Below are positions 53,236-62,056 of a stretch of DNA of 64,000 nucleotides, in pieces; position 1 is the first letter of the stretch, and the number at the start of each line of letters is the position of its first letter. Source of the stretch: Ancylobacter defluvii (GTDB taxonomy: Bacteria; Pseudomonadota; Alphaproteobacteria; Rhizobiales; Xanthobacteraceae); contig NZ_JAHBGD010000012.1 of assembly GCF_018390605.1 (NCBI RefSeq), positions 1 through 64,000 of the forward strand. Reading direction: 5' to 3'. Under the pieces are notes generated by a model that did no database searches, was not told where the DNA came from, and was given only the letters and a program-made list of their open reading frames with translations. Position numbers and translations under genes: made by a program.

Positions 53236-54342
53236 TCAGCCCGCGGCCAACTCGGCGAGGAGCGCGTCGCCCATGCCATCGGTGCCGACCACGGTGGTGC
53301 CTTCCGACTTGATGTCGTTGGTGCGATAGCCCTTGGCCAGCACGCCGGCAATCGCCTTCTCGATGCGGTCGGCGACATCGCCCTGGCCGAAGGAATAGCG
53401 CAGCGCCATGGCCAGCGAACCAATCATGGCGATCGGGTTGGCGAGCCCTTTGCCGGCGATGTCGGGGGCGGCGCCATGCACCGGCTCATACAGCGCGCGA
53501 CGCTTGCCGGTGAGTTCCTCCACCGCACCGAGCGAGGCCGAGGGCAGCATGCCGAGCGAGCCGGTGAGCATCGCCGCCACGTCGGAGAGGATGTCGCCGA
53601 ACAGGTTGTCGGTCACCAGCACGTCGAACTGCTTGGGCGCGCGCACCAGTTGCATGGCGCAGCTATCCGCAAGCTGATGCTCCAGCGAGACGTCGGTGTA
53701 GTCGGCGCCGTGCACCTCGCTCACCACCTGCTTCCACAACACGCCGGACTTCATCACATTGTGCTTCTCGGCCGACACCACCTTGTTGCGGCGGGTGCGG
53801 GCGAGCTCGAAGGCGACGCGGGCGATGCGCTCGATCTCGTAGGATTCGTAGACCTGGGTGTCGATGGCGCGCTTCTGGCCATCGGCGAGGTCGGTGATGG
53901 TCTTCGGCTCCCCGAAATACACCCCGCCGGTCAGCTCGCGCACGATGAGGATGTCGAGCCCTTCGACGAGTTCGCGCTTCAGGCTGGAGGCGTCGGCCAG
54001 CGCAGGATAGCACAGCGCCGGACGCAGATTGGCGAACAGCTGAAGATCCTTGCGCAGGCGCAGCAGGCCGGCCTCCGGGCGCGCCTCATAGGGCACATTG
54101 GCCCATTTGGGACCGCCGACCGCGCCGAGCAGGATGGCGTCGGCGGCGAAGGCGCGCTTCATCGCCTCCTCGGAAATCGGCAGGCCGCACTGGTCGTAGG
54201 CGGCACCGCCGACGAGGTCCTCCTCGACGGCGAAGGAGGCGAGACCGGTCTCCTCGAGCCAGGCCAGCACCCGCTTCACCTGCGCCATCACTTCGGTGCC
54301 GATGCCGTCGCCGGGAAGGAGGAGGAGCTTGTGGGTAGCCAT
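53236..54342 (-). CDS. leuB: 3-isopropylmalate dehydrogenase
   Basis: A 368-residue NAD-dependent enzyme of leucine synthesis, oxidising and decarboxylating 3-isopropylmalate. It starts [15 protein letters not shown] and has [22 protein letters not shown] (metal-binding Asp) and [14 protein letters not shown] in order. The start at 54342 removes a 90-codon upstream extension that lies in repeat DNA. leuD and leuC are on the same strand but 5-8 kb upstream. Confidence 0.96.
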   Translation of the reverse strand: MATHKLLLLPGDGIGTEVMAQVKRVLAWLEETGLASFAVEEDLVGGAAYDQCGLPISEEAMKRAFAADAILLGAVGGPKWANVPYEARPEAGLLRLRKDLQLFANLRPALCYPALADASSLKRELVEGLDILIVRELTGGVYFGEPKTITDLADGQKRAIDTQVYESYEIERIARVAFELARTRRNKVVSAEKHNVMKSGVLWKQVVSEVHGADYTDVSLEHQLADSCAMQLVRAPKQFDVLVTDNLFGDILSDVAAMLTGSLGMLPSASLGAVEELTGKRRALYEPVHGAAPDIAGKGLANPIAMIGSLAMALRYSFGQGDVADRIEKAIAGVLAKGYRTNDIKSEGTTVVGTDGMGDALLAELAAG

Positions 54343-54762
54343 GGGGATCTCTCGCCTATGCTGGGCTGAATTATTGGGCGAGCGAGTGCTAATGGCTGGC
54401 GCTGCGGCTGGCAAGCGCGACAGGCACCGGGAGGCCACCGAGTGCGCCGGGATGGCTGTCCTCGTCGCTCGCGCGAGGCATGCTCTCATCCCGAGGTGCA
54501 GCGAAGTGACCTCGAAGGATAGTGGGTCGGGTGCGCCCGCACGAGCATCCCTCGAAGCCCGGCTACGCCGGGCGCCTGACGAATGAGGGGGTGAGGGGAT
54601 CGAAGTCTTCAAGGTGCCAACTCCCTCTCCCCGTCGGGGAGAGGGTTGGGGTGAGGGGTCTTCGGACGCTTCCCCATCGCGTCTCCCCTCACCGACCCGT
54701 TGCGCGGGCCACCTCTCCCCAATGGGGAGAGGAAAGGAAGGCCGGCAACTTTTGCCGTTCCC
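54343..54762. other. 420-base intergenic region with repeat DNA
   Basis: Holds the leuB promoter region and a repeat element at 54623-54732. No gene is seen. The part at 54480-54600 carries several GAGG/CCTC-rich short motifs like those in the repeat. Confidence 0.5.
54623..54732. repeat. extragenic hairpin repeat with CCCTCTCCCC arms
   Basis: CCCTCTCCCC-GTC-GGGGAGAGGG then TTGGGGTGAGGGG. About 40 bases on come CCCCTCACC and CCTCTCCCC-AAT-GGGGAGAGG. The two hairpins are in inverted orientation around a common centre. This sequence type recurs between genes in many proteobacterial genomes and is a REP-like dispersed element. Confidence 0.7.
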
Positions 54763-56334
54763 TCAGAACGCGTTCTTCGACATCTCGCCGGCGATAAAAT
54801 CCGCCTGCCGGATCGCCAGTGCCACAATGGTCAGCGTCGGATTCTCCGCGCCGCCGGTGGTGAACTGGCTGCCATCCGACACGAACAGGTTCGGGATGTC
54901 ATGGGTCTGGCCGTGCTTGTTGACGACGCCGTCGCGCGGCTTCTCGCTCATCCGGTTGGTGCCGAGATTATGCGTCGAGGGATAGGGCGGCGTCGGCAAG
55001 GTGCGCACCGCGCCGACCGAGTCGTACATGGCGGCCCCCTGCTTGTAGGCGTGGGTGCGCATGGCGATGTCGTTGGGGTGGTCGTCGAAATGCACGTTCG
55101 CCACCGGCATGCCGTTCTTGTCCTTCACCTCGGTGTTCAGCGTGACGCGGTTGGTCTCCTGCGGCATGTCCTCGCCGACGATCCACAGCCCGGCCGTGTT
55201 CACATAGCCGTCCATGGCGGAGGTGAAGGAGCGGCCCCAGCCGCCGGGATCGAGGAAGGCAGCCATGAACGGCACGCCGAGCGACAGCGTCTCCATCTCG
55301 TAGCCGCCGACGAAGCCGCGCTTGTCGTTGAAGCCCGCCTCATCGCGCACGATGCCGGCCATGGTGGTGCCGCGATACATGTGCACCGGCTTCTCGAAGA
55401 TGCCGTACACCGAGCCGGTCATGTGCCGCATGTAGTTGCGCCCCACCTGGCCGGAGGAGTTGGCGAGCCCGTCCGGGAACATGCTGCTGGCCGAGTTGAG
55501 CAGCAGGCGCGGGCTCTCGATCGAGTTGCCGGCCACCGCGACGATGCGGGCCTTCTGGCGCTGGGTCTTGCCGTCCTTGTCGACATAGACGACGCCGGTG
55601 GCCTTGCCGGAATTATCGTGCTCGATCTTGAGCACCATGGATTCCGGGCGCACCTCGAGATTGCCGGTTTCCTCGCCGCGCGGGATCTCGGCGATCAGCG
55701 TCGACCATTTAGCTCCCGACTTGCAGCCCTGGAAACAGAAGCCGATCTGCTGGCAGGAGCCACGGTCATGACGCGGCTGGCTGTTGATCGCCATCCGCCC
55801 GGTCGAGACCTCGGTGTAGCCGATCTTCTTGGCGCCGGCCTCGAACACCTTGAAATTGTTGTTGCCGGGCAGGCCGGGAATGCCGTTGGTGCGCGTCACC
55901 CCCATCCGGTCCTCGGCCTTGGCATAATAGGGCTCGAGCTCGGCGAGGGTGATCGGCCAGTCGAGCAGGTTCGCCCCGTCGAGGTCGCCATAAGTGGTGC
56001 GGGTCTTGAACTCGTGCTCCTGGAAGCGCAGCGAGGCGCCGGCCCAGTGCACCGTCGAGCCGCCGACCGACTTGACGATCCAGGCCGGCAAATTGGGGAA
56101 GTTCTTGTGCACCCGCCATGAGCCGGAGGTGGTGCGCATGTCGGTCCACGCCAGCTGGGCGAAGCTCTCCCACTCGTTGTTGACGAAATCCTCCATATTG
56201 TGCCGCTTGCCGGCCTCGAGGATCACCACCTTGACGCCCTTGAGCGCCAGCTCGGTGCCGAGTGTGCCGCCGCCGGCGCCGGAGCCGACGATGACGACCA
56301 CCGAATCATCGTTGAGATCGAAAGGTGCAGCCAT
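54763..56334 (-). CDS. GMC-family flavoprotein dehydrogenase, large subunit
   Basis: A 523-residue FAD enzyme of the gluconate 2-dehydrogenase/sorbitol dehydrogenase group. FAD-binding V-I-V-G-S-G-A-G-G-G-T-L-G is at about residues 14-26. S-V-G-G-S-T-V-H-W-A-G-A-S-L-R, four Cys around S-C-Q-Q-I-G-F-C-F-Q-G-C-K, H-N-L-G-T-N-R-M (likely active-site His) and a C-terminal D-G-S-Q-F-T-T-G-G-A-E-N-P follow. It has no signal peptide; export is presumably by association with the Tat-signal subunit encoded 15 bases upstream. No cytochrome c subunit gene is adjacent. The substrate is not predictable. Confidence 0.88.
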   Translation of the reverse strand: MAAPFDLNDDSVVVIVGSGAGGGTLGTELALKGVKVVILEAGKRHNMEDFVNNEWESFAQLAWTDMRTTSGSWRVHKNFPNLPAWIVKSVGGSTVHWAGASLRFQEHEFKTRTTYGDLDGANLLDWPITLAELEPYYAKAEDRMGVTRTNGIPGLPGNNNFKVFEAGAKKIGYTEVSTGRMAINSQPRHDRGSCQQIGFCFQGCKSGAKWSTLIAEIPRGEETGNLEVRPESMVLKIEHDNSGKATGVVYVDKDGKTQRQKARIVAVAGNSIESPRLLLNSASSMFPDGLANSSGQVGRNYMRHMTGSVYGIFEKPVHMYRGTTMAGIVRDEAGFNDKRGFVGGYEMETLSLGVPFMAAFLDPGGWGRSFTSAMDGYVNTAGLWIVGEDMPQETNRVTLNTEVKDKNGMPVANVHFDDHPNDIAMRTHAYKQGAAMYDSVGAVRTLPTPPYPSTHNLGTNRMSEKPRDGVVNKHGQTHDIPNLFVSDGSQFTTGGAENPTLTIVALAIRQADFIAGEMSKNAF

Positions 56335-56349
56335 GTTCGTGCCCTCCCC

Positions 56350-56898
56350 TCACAGCCAGCTGATGTCGCTGAAGCCGCGGTCGATGTAACCGCCCTTCTC
56401 GGCCGAGGCGCCCTCATAGCCGAAGATCGGCCACACCTCTTCCTGGTTGTAGAGGCCGACCACCAGGCCGCCCCTCACCTTCTGGAAGAAGGCGCTGTCC
56501 TCGATCTCGCGCAATATGGCGACGCGCTGGTCCTCCCAGCCGAGATCGGCGTAGGCCACCCCATGCCGCGCCTTGGCGAGGGTGTCGAGGGTGATCACTC
56601 CCTCCTCCACCAGTGCCTTCAGCGCCGGGTCCTTGGCGGCATCGGTCTCGTAAGGCTTCATCGCCACGGCATAGAAGCGGTCGGCAATGCGGTCGTGCGG
56701 ATAGACGTCGCGCGCCATCACGATCAGCGTGCGCATGGTCTCCGGCTTCAGAGCGACGACTTCGAGGCCCCAGGCCTCCCGCGGGTTGATCACCGCCAGA
56801 CCGGAGATCATCAGCGCGCCGGTGGCGCCGATCATCCCCAGAATGTTCCGGCGCGAGGGACCGCGCGAAGGGCTGCGCCTATCGATCAATGTCGTCAT
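56350..56898 (-). CDS. gluconate 2-dehydrogenase subunit 3-type protein with Tat signal
   Basis: A 182-residue small subunit. The N-terminus has a twin-arginine signal (P-S-R-R-N-I-L-G-M-I-G-A-T-G, hydrophobic to about residue 42). The body contains M-A-R-D-V-Y-P-H-D-R-I-A-D-R-F-Y, typical of the family that chaperones the flavoprotein through the Tat pathway. The C-terminus Y-N-Q-E-E-V-W-P-I-F-G-Y-E-G matches too. AGGAGG lies 5 bases before the ATG at 56898. The upstream frame extension is not protein-like. It forms a two-gene operon with the GMC subunit. Confidence 0.85.
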   Translation of the reverse strand: MTTLIDRRSPSRGPSRRNILGMIGATGALMISGLAVINPREAWGLEVVALKPETMRTLIVMARDVYPHDRIADRFYAVAMKPYETDAAKDPALKALVEEGVITLDTLAKARHGVAYADLGWEDQRVAILREIEDSAFFQKVRGGLVVGLYNQEEVWPIFGYEGASAEKGGYIDRGFSDISWL

Positions 56899-57032
56899 GG
56901 CTTCCTCCTGGTTGTTGCTGTTCTTGTTTCGGCAAGTTGTCCCGAAGCTGCTGAAGACGTTGGCGCGTCTTTCCGGGTTCGGTTTCGAGAATTTACCGTC
57001 CACCGGAACGGAATCTCCGATGGACGGAGGCT

Positions 57033-57437
57033 TTAGCGGTAGCGACCGTGCTTCTGGAGCATCTCAATCTTGTAGCCGTCGGGGTCGGTGACGAAGAAGA
57101 ACTTCGCCAGAAGCGCGCCCTCGCGGAAGAACTCCTTCACCGGATTGGGATTGAGGCCGAGGCTCTCGAACCGCGCATGCTCGGCGTCGAGATCATCAAC
57201 CACGAAGGCGATATGGCCGTAGCCGTCGCCCAGCGCATAAGGCGCGGTGCGGTCGTGATTGATGGTGAGCTCGACCTCGAAATCGGCGTCGGCATTGCGC
57301 AGATAGACGAGGGTGAAGCCGTCGAAGCCGAAGCGGTCGGCAATGCCGAGCCCGAAGGCCTTGGCGTAGAAATCGACGGAGCGCGCCTCGTCGAGCACGC
57401 GAATCATGGAATGAATGGCCTTGGCCACCTGGAACAC
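57033..57437 (-). CDS. gloA: lactoylglutathione lyase (glyoxalase I)
   Basis: A 134-residue metalloenzyme isomerising the methylglyoxal-glutathione hemithioacetal. Metal ligands sit in I-H-S-M-I-R-V (His), F-E-V-E-L-T (Glu), G-Y-G-H-I-A-F (His) and G-Y-K-I-E-M-L (Glu); F-Y-A-K-A-F and V-T-D-P-D-G are family markers. It precedes S-lactoylglutathione hydrolase (gloB at 43140) in the pathway. An alternative start three codons on (M at the usual family position) is not present, so M-F-Q-V-A-K-A-I-H is used. Transcribed towards the GMC pair, 134 bases away. Confidence 0.88.
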   Translation of the reverse strand: MFQVAKAIHSMIRVLDEARSVDFYAKAFGLGIADRFGFDGFTLVYLRNADADFEVELTINHDRTAPYALGDGYGHIAFVVDDLDAEHARFESLGLNPNPVKEFFREGALLAKFFFVTDPDGYKIEMLQKHGRYR

Positions 57438-57689
57438 CTCCGGCGGGCGACGATCGCCCGGATGTCAGGATGCTAGGCCTCGGCCGCAAGCGATGGTGGT
57501 AGACGGCTAACACATCGCAACGATGTGCTTTGGCGAGGGCAACTTCCGGTCTTGCGACGCAGCACGGCGATGGAGGCGGCGAGGTGCGGGAGCATGGCCG
57601 TCCGCCGACGGCCAGCGGCGGCGGGCGGCAGGGGATCTCGACGTCGCCCAGCAGCCATGTCACCTTGGGCGCGGCGGGAGGCATGCAGA

Positions 57690-58409
57690 ATGAGGCTTGG
57701 ACTGGTATCCGGCGCCTATCCGCCGAAGCTGCGGTCTCATATCAACCACCGCCTCTACGCTCAGCTGCACGGCCTAGACTATAAATACGACACGCAGCGC
57801 TACGAAAACCTGCAAACGCCGCATTTTCACAAGTTGATGGCGGTTCTCGGGATCATCGAATCCTATGATTGGGTCATGTGGCTCGACGAGGACGCGTTCT
57901 TCACCGACTTCTCATTCGATGTGACGGAATTGGTAAGGTCGGAGCCGGTTGAGGTCTTCTTCGTGGCCTGCAAATCCCCGATCAGCCCGCAGGGAGGCTG
58001 GACCTTCCTCAATTCCGGAGTCTTCTTCGTTCGGAACAGCTCGTCCGGCAGGAAGCTGCTCGCCGACGCGCTCTCGGTTCCGAAATCGGACGTCAAAGCA
58101 GCATGGAAACCGGAAATCTACGGCTTTCTCACCAGAGGTGAGCAGGCACACGTCATCCATGTGCTGCACAAGAACGGTTTACTCGACCACATAAGGCTGC
58201 ACGACTTCCGAGCCTTCAACGCCCGCCCGTATCACTGGCCGGACGGATCGGAATGCGAGCTCTACCCCGTCGTTCATTTCCCCGGCTCGAAGAACAAGCT
58301 GACCGATATTGATCGCTTTTCGTCCCGGTTCGGCCGCGACAGCACGATGATTCCGCCGGACCTGCTCGCAAGGCTCGGCCGCCCGCTCGACATCGAACCC
58401 GACAGCTAG
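57690..58409 (+). CDS. glycosyltransferase-like protein (GT34/galactosyl transferase type)
   Basis: A 239-residue cytosolic protein. H-I-N-H-R-L-Y-A-Q-L-H-G-L-D-Y near the start and Y-D-W-V-M-W-L-D-E-D-A-F-F-T-D in the first third (acidic D-E-D like the metal-binding DxD) suggest a GT-A fold related to GMA12/MNN10 galactosyltransferases. L-N-S-G-V-F-F-V-R-N-S then fits the acceptor-side loop, and V-V-H-F-P-G-S-K-N-K the C-terminal His motif. GGGAGG lies 8 bases before the ATG at 57690. GC is lower than in its neighbours, and it is the only plus-strand gene among minus-strand genes here, so it may be an insertion. Confidence 0.7.
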   Translation: MRLGLVSGAYPPKLRSHINHRLYAQLHGLDYKYDTQRYENLQTPHFHKLMAVLGIIESYDWVMWLDEDAFFTDFSFDVTELVRSEPVEVFFVACKSPISPQGGWTFLNSGVFFVRNSSSGRKLLADALSVPKSDVKAAWKPEIYGFLTRGEQAHVIHVLHKNGLLDHIRLHDFRAFNARPYHWPDGSECELYPVVHFPGSKNKLTDIDRFSSRFGRDSTMIPPDLLARLGRPLDIEPDS

Positions 58410-58430
58410 ATCGGCGATCAGCGGTGACGG

Positions 58431-58760
58431 CTATTCGGCGGCTTCGAGATGCAGCGCGCTCGGGCAGGCATAGCGCGGGCGCGCGGGCTTCGGCGCGCTG
58501 CGCACCTCGTCGAGATAGATCAGGCAGGAGCAGCGCAGCAGCGAGGCGAAGTTCCGCACCTCGCCATGCAGTTCCAGCACCTCGTCATGCAGCTTGGTGA
58601 CGAATTTGCCGAGGCTCATGCCCTGATGGGCGGCCACCTGTTCGAGAATCGCCCAGAATGCCGCCTCGAGGCGAATCGAGGTGGAATGGCCGCCGATCCG
58701 CACCGAGCGGGTCTGAAACGCATAGGTCTCGGGGTCTTGGCCGGCGAAGATCTGGCACAT
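58431..58760 (-). CDS. ribbon-helix-helix domain protein (RHH_4 type)
   Basis: A 109-residue protein. M-C-Q-I-F-A-G-Q-D-P-E-T-Y then R-S-V-R-I-G-G-H-S-T-S-I-R-L-E-A-A-F-W-A-I-L and M-S-L-G-K-F-V-T-K-L-H-D-E are the RHH_4 pattern, a short DNA-binding fold found in many rhizobia. The C-terminal third is variable and ends E-A-A-E. It is presumably a transcriptional regulator with unknown target. GGGAG lies 7 bases before the ATG at 58760; 14 upstream codons were dropped. Confidence 0.82.
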   Translation of the reverse strand: MCQIFAGQDPETYAFQTRSVRIGGHSTSIRLEAAFWAILEQVAAHQGMSLGKFVTKLHDEVLELHGEVRNFASLLRCSCLIYLDEVRSAPKPARPRYACPSALHLEAAE

Positions 58761-58838
58761 GGAGCGTCTCCCGGAACACATTCTGATTTTGAACGATTCC
58801 ACTCCGGGAGCGCCCGGCTGTAAAGACGAAAATGCGCG

Positions 58839-59219
58839 TCAGGCGGATCGGCGCGCCGTCACCTCGATCTCGATCTTCATCTCCGGCCGCAGGAGCCCGG
58901 CGACGATGAGCGTCGCCGCCGGCCGCACCGTGCCGAAATACTGGCCGAAGATCGGGAAGACGATGTCGGCATATTCCGGGCGCGTGATGATGTAGCGCAC
59001 CCGCACCACGTCGGCGAGCGCGGCACCCGCCTCCTCCAACGTCGCGGCGATGTTGCGGAAACAGCCATGCGCCTGCTCTCCCACGCTCTCCGGCAGCGTC
59101 ATGGTGGGGTAGTCGTAGCCGGTGGTGCCGGAGACGAAGATGTCGTCGCCGTCGACCACCGCCCGCGAATAACCGGCCTCGGTCTCGAAGGGAGAGCCAG
59201 TGGAGATAAGACGGCGCAT
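58839..59219 (-). CDS. RidA/YjgF family protein
   Basis: A 126-residue cytosolic protein. G-Y-S-R-A-V-V-D-G-D-D-I-F-V-S-G-T-T-G, then C-F-R-N-I-A-A-T-L-E-E-A-G-A, V-R-V-R-Y-I-I-T and I-E-I-E-V-T-A are the family blocks. RidA proteins hydrolyse reactive 2-aminoacrylate and other enamines from PLP enzymes. The usual substrate-binding Arg near the C-terminus is present in V-R-V-R-Y. The product may belong to a divergent RidA subfamily, so the exact substrate is open. It sits 177 bases downstream of leuD. Confidence 0.88.
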   Translation of the reverse strand: MRRLISTGSPFETEAGYSRAVVDGDDIFVSGTTGYDYPTMTLPESVGEQAHGCFRNIAATLEEAGAALADVVRVRYIITRPEYADIVFPIFGQYFGTVRPAATLIVAGLLRPEMKIEIEVTARRSA

Positions 59220-59395
59220 GACGAAGCTCCAGAGAGGGCCACGGCCGGACCGGCCGCACCTTCCTTCTTATCGCTCGCGCCGCGCAAGCTGAACCGCCCG
59301 GCCGGCAAAAACACGTGGACGCCCGGCGCAAGGCCGTGCGTTACCGGCATCGGGGAAATCGACGCCATCGCTCTCGGGCGGCGCCGATACCGGCC

Positions 59396-60001
59396 TCACG
59401 CCCAGGGACGGTCGGCGGCGAGCTGCGCCTCGTAGTCGTGGATCTTCTCGGCTTTCACCTGGGTCAGGCCGATATCGTCGAGGCCGTTCAGCAGGCAGTG
59501 CTTGCGGAACGGGTCGACCTCGAAGGAGATGCTGCCGCCGTCGGGCCCGGTGACGGTCTGGCTTTCCAGGTCTACCGTCACCACGGCGTTGGCGCCGCGC
59601 GAGGCGTCGTCGAACAGCGCTTCCAGCTGCTCGGGGGTCACCTTGATCGGCAGGATGCCGTTCTTGAAGCAGTTATTGTAGAAGATGTCGGCGAAGCTGG
59701 TGGAGATCACGCAGCGTATGCCGTGGTCGAGCAGCGCCCACGGCGCGTGCTCGCGCGAGGAGCCGCAGCCGAAATTGTCGCCGGCGACGATGATGCTGGC
59801 ATTCCGGTAGGCTGGCTTGTTGAGCACGAAGTCCGGATTGTCCGACCCGTCCTCGAGATAGCGCAGCTCCGAGAACAGGCCCTTGCCGAGCCCGGTGCGC
59901 TTGATCGTCTTCAGATACTGCTTCGGGATGATCATGTCGGTGTCGACATTGACCAGCGGCAGCGGCGCCGCGACCCCGGTCAGGGTGGTGAACTTGTCCA
60001 T
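59396..60001 (-). CDS. leuD: 3-isopropylmalate dehydratase small subunit
   Basis: A 201-residue subunit that with LeuC isomerises 2- to 3-isopropylmalate. [13 protein letters not shown] and [17 protein letters not shown] are the standard swivel-domain motifs; [10 protein letters not shown] follows. Starts M-D-K-F-T-T-L at 60001; 26 upstream codons overlap the metallopeptidase gene's end and were dropped. leuC is upstream on the same strand with two small genes between. Confidence 0.96.
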   Translation of the reverse strand: MDKFTTLTGVAAPLPLVNVDTDMIIPKQYLKTIKRTGLGKGLFSELRYLEDGSDNPDFVLNKPAYRNASIIVAGDNFGCGSSREHAPWALLDHGIRCVISTSFADIFYNNCFKNGILPIKVTPEQLEALFDDASRGANAVVTVDLESQTVTGPDGGSISFEVDPFRKHCLLNGLDDIGLTQVKAEKIHDYEAQLAADRPWA

Positions 60002-60059
60002 CCTCGTCTCCTGCACGCCTCTCAGGCGGCGCCGTGATTGTCCGTGAGGGCGGCCGCCC

Positions 60060-60485
60060 TCATCCTGCCTCGTCCTCAAGCCGCTCCATGTCGTCGTCGG
60101 AGAGGCCGAAATGGTGGCCGATCTCGTGGATCAGCACATGCGTCACGATCTTGCCCAGCGTCTCGTCGTGCTCGGCCCAGTAGTCGAGAATGGGCCGGCG
60201 GTAGAGCCAGATCATGTTGGGCATGGCGAAGGGCGCGCTCTCATAGCCCTGCGCGAGCCCCACGCCCTGGAACAGCCCGAGCAGATCGAAAGGCGTCTCC
60301 GCCTCCATCTCCTCCAGCACCTCGTCGGTGGGGAAATCCGTGACCTGCACGACGAGATTGCCGCACAGATCGCGAAAACGCTTCGGCAGCCGGGCATAGG
60401 CCGCCTCCGCCATCACCTCCAGCATGGCGAGCGTCGGCGCCTTGACCGGTCGCCACGCCATGGGATCGTCCGCCAGCGCGTTCAC
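60060..60485 (-). CDS. metallopeptidase family protein (zincin-like, DUF1025 type)
   Basis: A 141-residue cytosolic protein. [13 protein letters not shown] near the C-terminus is a zinc-binding HExxH, and the D-F-P-T-D-E-V-L and [11 protein letters not shown] segments are family markers. The enzyme is presumed to be a protease, but substrates are not known. It sits between leuC and leuD, an association seen in other Hyphomicrobiales. The small gene upstream (60496-60630) ends 10 bases from its start. Confidence 0.88.
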   Translation of the reverse strand: MNALADDPMAWRPVKAPTLAMLEVMAEAAYARLPKRFRDLCGNLVVQVTDFPTDEVLEEMEAETPFDLLGLFQGVGLAQGYESAPFAMPNMIWLYRRPILDYWAEHDETLGKIVTHVLIHEIGHHFGLSDDDMERLEDEAG

Positions 60486-60495
60486 GGGTTCGACC

Positions 60496-60630
60496 TCACC
60501 GCAGATAGGTCACGATGAGATACACGCCGAAGCCGAGCCCGCAGACGACGGCAAGGCCCCGCCCGATGCGCCGCCCCCAGATTTCGACGGCGTCGTCCTC
60601 CGGCGGATCGGCATAGGGATGCGGGGCCAC
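60496..60630 (-). CDS. small single-pass membrane protein, 44 residues
   Basis: A short open frame read by eye, GTG to TGA, 44 codons. V-A-P-H-P-Y-A-D-P-P-E-D-D-A-V-E is followed by W-G-R-R-I-G-R-G-L and a hydrophobic V-C-G-L-G-F-G-V-Y-L-I-V segment. This is one membrane helix with a positive inside flank. GAGG lies 9 bases upstream. The gap to leuC is 10 bases and to the metallopeptidase 10 bases, so it fits in the operon. Name and role unknown. Confidence 0.5.
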   Translation of the reverse strand: MAPHPYADPPEDDAVEIWGRRIGRGLAVVCGLGFGVYLIVTYLR

Positions 60631-60640
60631 GGCGGCGGCC

Positions 60641-62056
60641 TCAGACCGGGCCGCGCCACTGGCGGATATCGACGAAGCGGCCGGCGATCGCCGCCGCCGC
60701 CGCCATTGCCGGCGAGACCAGATGGGTGCGGCCCTTGAAGCCCTGCCGGCCCTCGAAATTGCGGTTCGAGGTGGAGGCGCAACGCTCCTCCGGGCCGAGT
60801 TTGTCGGCGTTCATGGCGAGACACATCGAACAGCCCGGCTCGCGCCAGTCGAAGCCGGCGGCCTTGAAGATCGCGTCCAGCCCCTCCGCCTCGGCCTGCA
60901 GCTTAACGAGGCCCGAGCCCGGCACGATCATGCCCGACACACCCTCGCGCACCGTGTGGCCGGCAACGATCTGCGCCGCGGCGCGCAGATCCTCGATGCG
61001 GGCATTGGTGCAGGAGCCGATGAACACCTTGTCGATGGCGATGTCGGTGATCCGGGTGCCGGCGGTGAGCCCCATATAGGCGAGCGCGCGCTTCTTGGCC
61101 TCGCGCTTGCCCTCGTCCGTGATCAGGTCGGGATCGGGCACCAGGCCTTCCACCGAAATCACGTCCTCCGGGCTGGTGCCCCAGGAGACGATCGGCGGCA
61201 GCGAGGCGCCATCGAGCCGCACTTCTTTATCGAAGAATGCCCCATCGTCTGTATGAAGCGTGTCCCAATAGCGCAGGGCCGCATCCCAGGCGGCACCCTT
61301 CGGCGCGCGGGGGCGGTCCTTCACATAGGCGAAGGTGGTCTCGTCGGGCGCCACCATGCCGGCGCGGGCGCCGCCCTCGATCGACATGTTGCAGACCGTC
61401 ATCCGGCCTTCCATGGAGAGGTTGCGGAACACCTCGCCGGCATATTCGATGACGAAGCCGGTGCCGCCGGCGGTGCCGGTGGTGCCGATGATGGCCAGCG
61501 TCACGTCCTTCGCCGTCACGCCGTCGGGCAGCTTGCCATCGACGGTGACGCGCATGTTCTTGCTCTTCTTCTGGATCAGCGTCTGGGTGGCGAGCACATG
61601 CTCCACCTCCGAGGTGCCGATGCCATGAGCGAGCGCGCCGAAAGCGCCATGCGTCGAGGTGTGGCTGTCGCCGCACACGATGGTGGTGCCCGGCAGGGTG
61701 AAGCCCTGCTCCGGCCCGATCACGTGGACGATGCCCTGGCGCTTGTCGAGCTCGTTGAAATATTCGATGCCGAAGTCGCGGGCGTTCTCCGCCAGCGTCT
61801 CGACCTGCATCCGGCTCTCGGGATCCTCGATGCCGAAGCGCCGGTCGGTGGTCTGCACATTGTGGTCGACCACGGCGAGCGTCTTGGTCGGCGCATGCAC
61901 CCGGCGGCCGGCGACGCGCAGGCCCTCGAAGGCCTGCGGTGAGGTCACCTCATGCACCAGATGGCGGTCGATATAGAGGAGGCAGGTGCCATCCTCCTGG
62001 CGGTCGACGATGTGGTCGTCAAAGATCTTGTCGTACAGGGTGCGGGGAGCGGACAT
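60641..62056 (-). CDS. leuC: 3-isopropylmalate dehydratase large subunit
   Basis: A 471-residue [4Fe-4S] enzyme of leucine synthesis. It opens [37 protein letters not shown] (first cluster Cys) and [10 protein letters not shown] (other two Cys) are as expected. GAGG lies 6 bases before the ATG at 62056, so this start is preferred over the ATG at 62062, which overlaps that ribosome site. The first gene of the minus-strand leuC - small protein - metallopeptidase - leuD cluster. Confidence 0.96.
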   Translation of the reverse strand: MSAPRTLYDKIFDDHIVDRQEDGTCLLYIDRHLVHEVTSPQAFEGLRVAGRRVHAPTKTLAVVDHNVQTTDRRFGIEDPESRMQVETLAENARDFGIEYFNELDKRQGIVHVIGPEQGFTLPGTTIVCGDSHTSTHGAFGALAHGIGTSEVEHVLATQTLIQKKSKNMRVTVDGKLPDGVTAKDVTLAIIGTTGTAGGTGFVIEYAGEVFRNLSMEGRMTVCNMSIEGGARAGMVAPDETTFAYVKDRPRAPKGAAWDAALRYWDTLHTDDGAFFDKEVRLDGASLPPIVSWGTSPEDVISVEGLVPDPDLITDEGKREAKKRALAYMGLTAGTRITDIAIDKVFIGSCTNARIEDLRAAAQIVAGHTVREGVSGMIVPGSGLVKLQAEAEGLDAIFKAAGFDWREPGCSMCLAMNADKLGPEERCASTSNRNFEGRQGFKGRTHLVSPAMAAAAAIAGRFVDIRQWRGPV

